A stretch of 6,735 nucleotides of DNA from Solirubrobacterales bacterium (GTDB taxonomy: Bacteria > Actinomycetota > Thermoleophilia > Solirubrobacterales > 70-9): assembly GCA_030152505.1 (NCBI GenBank), contig JASLJO010000077.1, positions 1 to 6,735 of the forward strand, written 5' to 3'. The position numbers and the translations under genes are program-made. This document shows positions 4,847 to 6,735 of this stretch, piece after piece; positions within the stretch are counted from its first letter, which is position 1; every line of letters begins with the position of its first letter. Below the pieces are notes generated by a model. It was given only the letters and a program-made list of their open reading frames with translations. It searched no databases and was not told the origin of the DNA.

Positions 4847-5743
4847 ATGGCGAAGAAGGAGCGACGTTCACTCAGCGGCAAGGTCGTGGCGATCACCGGT
4901 GGCGCCCGCGGGATCGGCAAGGCGACGGCGACGGCGCTGGTCCGCAAGGGCTGCCGGGTCGCCATCGGCGATCTCGACCTGGCGCTGGCCGAGCAGACCG
5001 CGGCGGAGCTGGGCGGCGGCACGGTCGCCCTGGCGCTCGACGTCACCGACCGTGCTTCCTTCGCCGCCTTCCTCGACGAGGCCGAGCGCCAGCTCGGCCC
5101 GCTCGACGTCGTCGTCAACAACGCCGGGATCATGCCGGTGACGCCGTTCGCCGAGGAGTCGGTCGACTCGATCCGCCGCCAGCTCGACATCAACGTCTAC
5201 GGCGTGATCACCGGCATGCAGCTGGCGATCGAGCGGATGCGCCCACGTAACTCGGGCCACATCGTCAACCTCGCCTCGCAGGCCGGCAAAGGCGGCTTCC
5301 CGGGCATCGCCACCTACTCGGGGACCAAGCACGCCGTGGTCGGGCTCAGCGAGGCGGTGCGCCAGGAGCTGCGGGAGACCGGCATCGAGATCTCCTGCGT
5401 GATGCCAACCGTGGTCAACACCGAGCTCACCTCGGGGGTCGGCCAGAAGATGATCAAAGCCGTCGAGGCCTCCGACGTCGCCGACGAGATCGTCGACGCA
5501 CTCGAAGTGCCGCGCTTCGACGTCTGGGTGCCGCGCGAGAACGGAGTCCTCTTCAAGATCGTCGCCCTGCTGCCACGCCCCTGGCGCGAGGCGCTCGGCC
5601 GCTTCATGAAGGTCGACAAGCTGATGACCGAGGTCGACCACGGCGCCCGCGCCGCCTACGAGGAGCGCGCCGCCCACAGCGAGCCGGGCCTCGAGACCGG
5701 GGCAGAGCCGCCAGCGCCGGCCACCCAGCGCGACGCCGCCTGA
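4847..5743 (+). CDS. Short-chain dehydrogenase/reductase (classical SDR)
   Basis: This is a 298-aa NAD(P)-dependent oxidoreductase with the full classical SDR set. The cofactor-binding turn is TGGARGIG (17-24), an acidic D42 closes the second strand in VAIGDLD, D65 is in ALDVTD, NNAG is at 91-94, and N116 lies in the structural helix. The catalytic residues are S144 in NLASQAGK and Y157/K161 in YSGTK. D42 at the ribose-contact position suggests NAD(H) over NADP(H), by family rule. The core ends near residue 230. The extra C-terminal part includes a proline/basic amphipathic stretch (LFKIVALLPRPWREALGRFM) that may help bind a lipid or membrane, then a low-complexity Ala/Pro/Glu tail. It follows the thiolase by 23 bp and is probably co-transcribed, so it may oxidise a hydroxyacyl-CoA or reduce a ketone in the same route; the substrate is not readable from the sequence. 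Confidence 0.94.
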   Translation: MAKKERRSLSGKVVAITGGARGIGKATATALVRKGCRVAIGDLDLALAEQTAAELGGGTVALALDVTDRASFAAFLDEAERQLGPLDVVVNNAGIMPVTPFAEESVDSIRRQLDINVYGVITGMQLAIERMRPRNSGHIVNLASQAGKGGFPGIATYSGTKHAVVGLSEAVRQELRETGIEISCVMPTVVNTELTSGVGQKMIKAVEASDVADEIVDALEVPRFDVWVPRENGVLFKIVALLPRPWREALGRFMKVDKLMTEVDHGARAAYEERAAHSEPGLETGAEPPAPATQRDAA

Positions 5744-5753
5744 GCGCGAAATG

Positions 5754-5789
5754 GAAGCTTTTGGGGGTCCATGGGCCCCCAAATGCTTC
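5754..5789. terminator. 36-bp imperfect palindrome after the SDR gene: terminator or operator
   Basis: The left arm GAAGCTTTTGGGGG (5754-5767) pairs with the right arm CCCCCAAATGCTTC (5776-5789) with one mismatch. The centre T-CCATGG-G is itself palindromic apart from one T/G pair. It starts 10 nt after the SDR stop and ends 1 nt before ATG 5791. As RNA it would be a strong hairpin able to end the thiolase-SDR transcript, but it has no following T-run. As DNA, its near-perfect two-fold symmetry over a likely promoter region also suits a dimeric regulator of the methyltransferase gene. I cannot choose between these from sequence. Confidence 0.6.
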
Positions 5790-5790
5790 A

Positions 5791-6441
5791 ATGAAGGCGA
5801 TGGGCCGGATCTACGACGCGACCTGGGGGCGACTGTTCGCGGCGATGTATGACCGCGGCCTGCAGGGGGCCGAGGACGCAGGGTTGCGCGAGATGCGGCA
5901 GGAGACGTTGGCGGCGGCACAGGGCCGTACGATCGACCTCGGGGCCGGCACTGGGGCGAACCTCGATCTCTATCCGCAGGCCGTTACCGAGCTGGTCCTG
6001 GCCGAGCCCGATCCACACATGGCGAAGCAGCTGCGACCAAAACTGGCCAAGGCCAGCCGTTCGGCGGAGGTGGTCGAAGCGCCCGCGGAACGGCTGCCCC
6101 TCGAGGACTCGAGTTTCGACACCGCGGTCTTCACCCTCGTCCTCTGCACGGTGCCAGACCCGAAAGCGGCGTTGGCAGAGGTCGCGCGCATCCTCAAACC
6201 GGGCGGCAGGCTGCTCTTTGTCGAGCATGTCCGCGCCGAGGATCCAGGCCTGGCCCACTGGCAGGATCGCCTCGAAAAGCCCTGGCGCTTCCTCGCCGAT
6301 GGCTGCCACTGCAACCGCGACACCGTCGCCACCATCGAAGCCTCGCCGCTGACGCTGGAGGGGGTCGAGCACGATCGCCTGGCAAAGGTCCCGCCGCTTG
6401 TCAGGCCCCTTGTGCGCGGCAGCGCCGCCCTGCCGCTCTAG
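5791..6441 (+). CDS. Class I SAM-dependent methyltransferase
   Basis: The protein is 216 aa from ATG 5791; ATG 5800 (MGRIYDATWGRLFAAMYDRG) is equally possible. A TTG further up would lie inside the 5754-5789 palindrome and is unlikely. The Rossmann-type Methyltransf_11 pattern is clear: motif I is TIDLGAGTGANLDLYP (47-62), the acidic residue E72 ends strand 2 in LVLAEPD, the adenine-contact region is EAPAERLPLEDSSFD, and LVLCTVPDP and ILKPGGRLLFVEHV form the motif III-like region. The N-terminal helix with YDATWGRLFAAMYDRG and the C-terminal WRFLADGCHCNRDT resemble small lipid or quinone/phospholipid N-methyltransferase relatives (METTL7-like), but the acceptor substrate is unknown. There is no signal peptide. 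It is separated from the SDR by the palindrome, so it is probably its own transcription unit. No Shine-Dalgarno is visible. Confidence 0.88.
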   Translation: MKAMGRIYDATWGRLFAAMYDRGLQGAEDAGLREMRQETLAAAQGRTIDLGAGTGANLDLYPQAVTELVLAEPDPHMAKQLRPKLAKASRSAEVVEAPAERLPLEDSSFDTAVFTLVLCTVPDPKAALAEVARILKPGGRLLFVEHVRAEDPGLAHWQDRLEKPWRFLADGCHCNRDTVATIEASPLTLEGVEHDRLAKVPPLVRPLVRGSAALPL

Positions 6442-6473
6442 CGGCGCAACAGCGGCCTGGCCGACAAGCCGCT
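6422..6473. terminator. Possible bidirectional terminator between convergent genes
   Basis: Two candidate stems lie around the 31-bp convergent gap. GCGCCGC (6422-6428) pairs with GCGGCGC (6441-6447) across the methyltransferase stop, and AGCGGC (6451-6456) pairs with GCCGCT (6468-6473). Neither is followed by a T-run. The assignment is based on position and symmetry only. Confidence 0.3.
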
Positions 6474-6735
6474 CAGCAGATGCCCCATTTCATAAACAGG
6501 GGTAGGTGGAAGAAAGTCGAGCCTTCGATCGAGAAGGTGGACCCTTCCATTTCCGTCGGGGTTTTCAGTTTTCCTCCGGTGGTGTTCACTTCACCGATAT
6601 ATCCGATAAAGAGGAAGTCGACTTCCAGGGCGTTGCCACAGGAGATGCTCGGTTCGACGATGAAGTCACCCTCAACCGCGCGTGCATCCGCTTCACCTCC
6701 GCAGGTGGCCGAGAAGTGGATGAGTTCTTCCCCCG
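6473..6735 (-). CDS. C-terminal fragment of an unrecognised, beta-rich, lower-GC protein, truncated by window edge
   Basis: The minus strand reads through 86 codons from the right edge to TGA at 6475-6473. The fragment includes EELIHFSATCGGEADARAVE, FIVEPSISCGNALEVDFLFI, GYIGEVNTTGGKLKTPTEME and the ending FHLPLFMKWGIC. It alternates hydrophobic and polar residues, has many Gly/Thr/Ser and three cysteines (two in CGG and SCGN contexts, one at the extreme C-terminus), and looks like a beta-rich, possibly secreted protein with disulfides. No family is recognised. Codon use differs from all neighbours, with many GAA, AAA, GGA, TTT, TAT and GGT codons, so the gene may have been acquired or be under different selection. 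It is convergent with the methyltransferase, 31 bp apart. Because only the 3' end is present, any signal peptide and the total length are unknown. Confidence 0.7.
   Translation of the reverse strand, partial: GEELIHFSATCGGEADARAVEGDFIVEPSISCGNALEVDFLFIGYIGEVNTTGGKLKTPTEMEGSTFSIEGSTFFHLPLFMKWGIC

Noticed and set aside
3978..4871. A 297-codon minus-strand open frame opposite the thiolase
   Set aside because: It is a Leu/Val/Gly/Asp-rich antisense reflection of the thiolase with no recognisable motif.
5761..5790. TTG 5761 as start of the methyltransferase
   Set aside because: The extra ten residues would be encoded by the right half of the palindrome and do not resemble a family N-terminus; ATG 5791 or 5800 fits better.
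4868..5920. A 350-codon minus-strand open frame opposite the SDR and methyltransferase start
   Set aside because: It is an antisense shadow spanning two genes, rich in Leu/Asp/Gly/Arg; the plus-strand SDR has complete catalytic motifs.

Overview
The window is GC-rich throughout (roughly two thirds G+C, with strong G/C at codon third positions). Five start codons sit 6-9 nt downstream of a TANNNT -10 box, which suggests frequent leaderless transcription, while the thiolase and SDR genes have good Shine-Dalgarno sites. This combination, together with a CcdA-only thiol-redox gene and an SCPx-type thiolase/SDR pair, points to a high-GC actinobacterium. A Thermoleophilia/Solirubrobacterales-like lineage is my guess, not something the sequence proves.

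Layout, left to right. (1) 131-1 (-): the 5' end of a Y-family DNA polymerase (DinB/Pol IV type), cut by the window edge. (2) 166-582 (+): a small cupin protein, divergent from dinB across only 34 bp. (3) 629-1294 (+): an unrecognised protein whose N-terminal part contains a perfect 95-bp direct repeat in frame and whose C-terminus is a two-helix membrane hairpin. (4) 1345-1623 (+): a 92-aa hypothetical protein. (5) 2401-1643 (-): a CcdA-like six-helix thiol-disulfide transporter, convergent with the 92-aa gene. (6) 2457-3572 (+): a FUSC-family membrane protein, divergent from ccdA, which appears to start at a CTG codon. (7) 3630-4823 and 4847-5743 (+): an SCPx/lipid-transfer-type thiolase followed after 23 bp by a short-chain dehydrogenase, very likely one operon. 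(8) 5754-5789: a 36-bp imperfect palindrome between the SDR stop and the next start. (9) 5791-6441 (+): a class I SAM methyltransferase. (10) 6735-6473 (-): the 3' end of an unrecognised gene with visibly lower GC, convergent with the methyltransferase.

How the genes work together: only the thiolase and SDR look like a functional unit (CoA-linked chain shortening or beta-oxidation-like chemistry on a lipid, sterol or related substrate). The rest are independent housekeeping or accessory genes packed tightly, mostly each with its own promoter. No stretch above about 300 bp lacks a gene. I see no tRNA, rRNA, CRISPR, transposase or attachment site. I did not find a convincing new multi-gene system. 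The oddest features are the in-frame perfect repeat in gene 3, the CTG/leaderless start of the FUSC gene and the palindrome before the methyltransferase.
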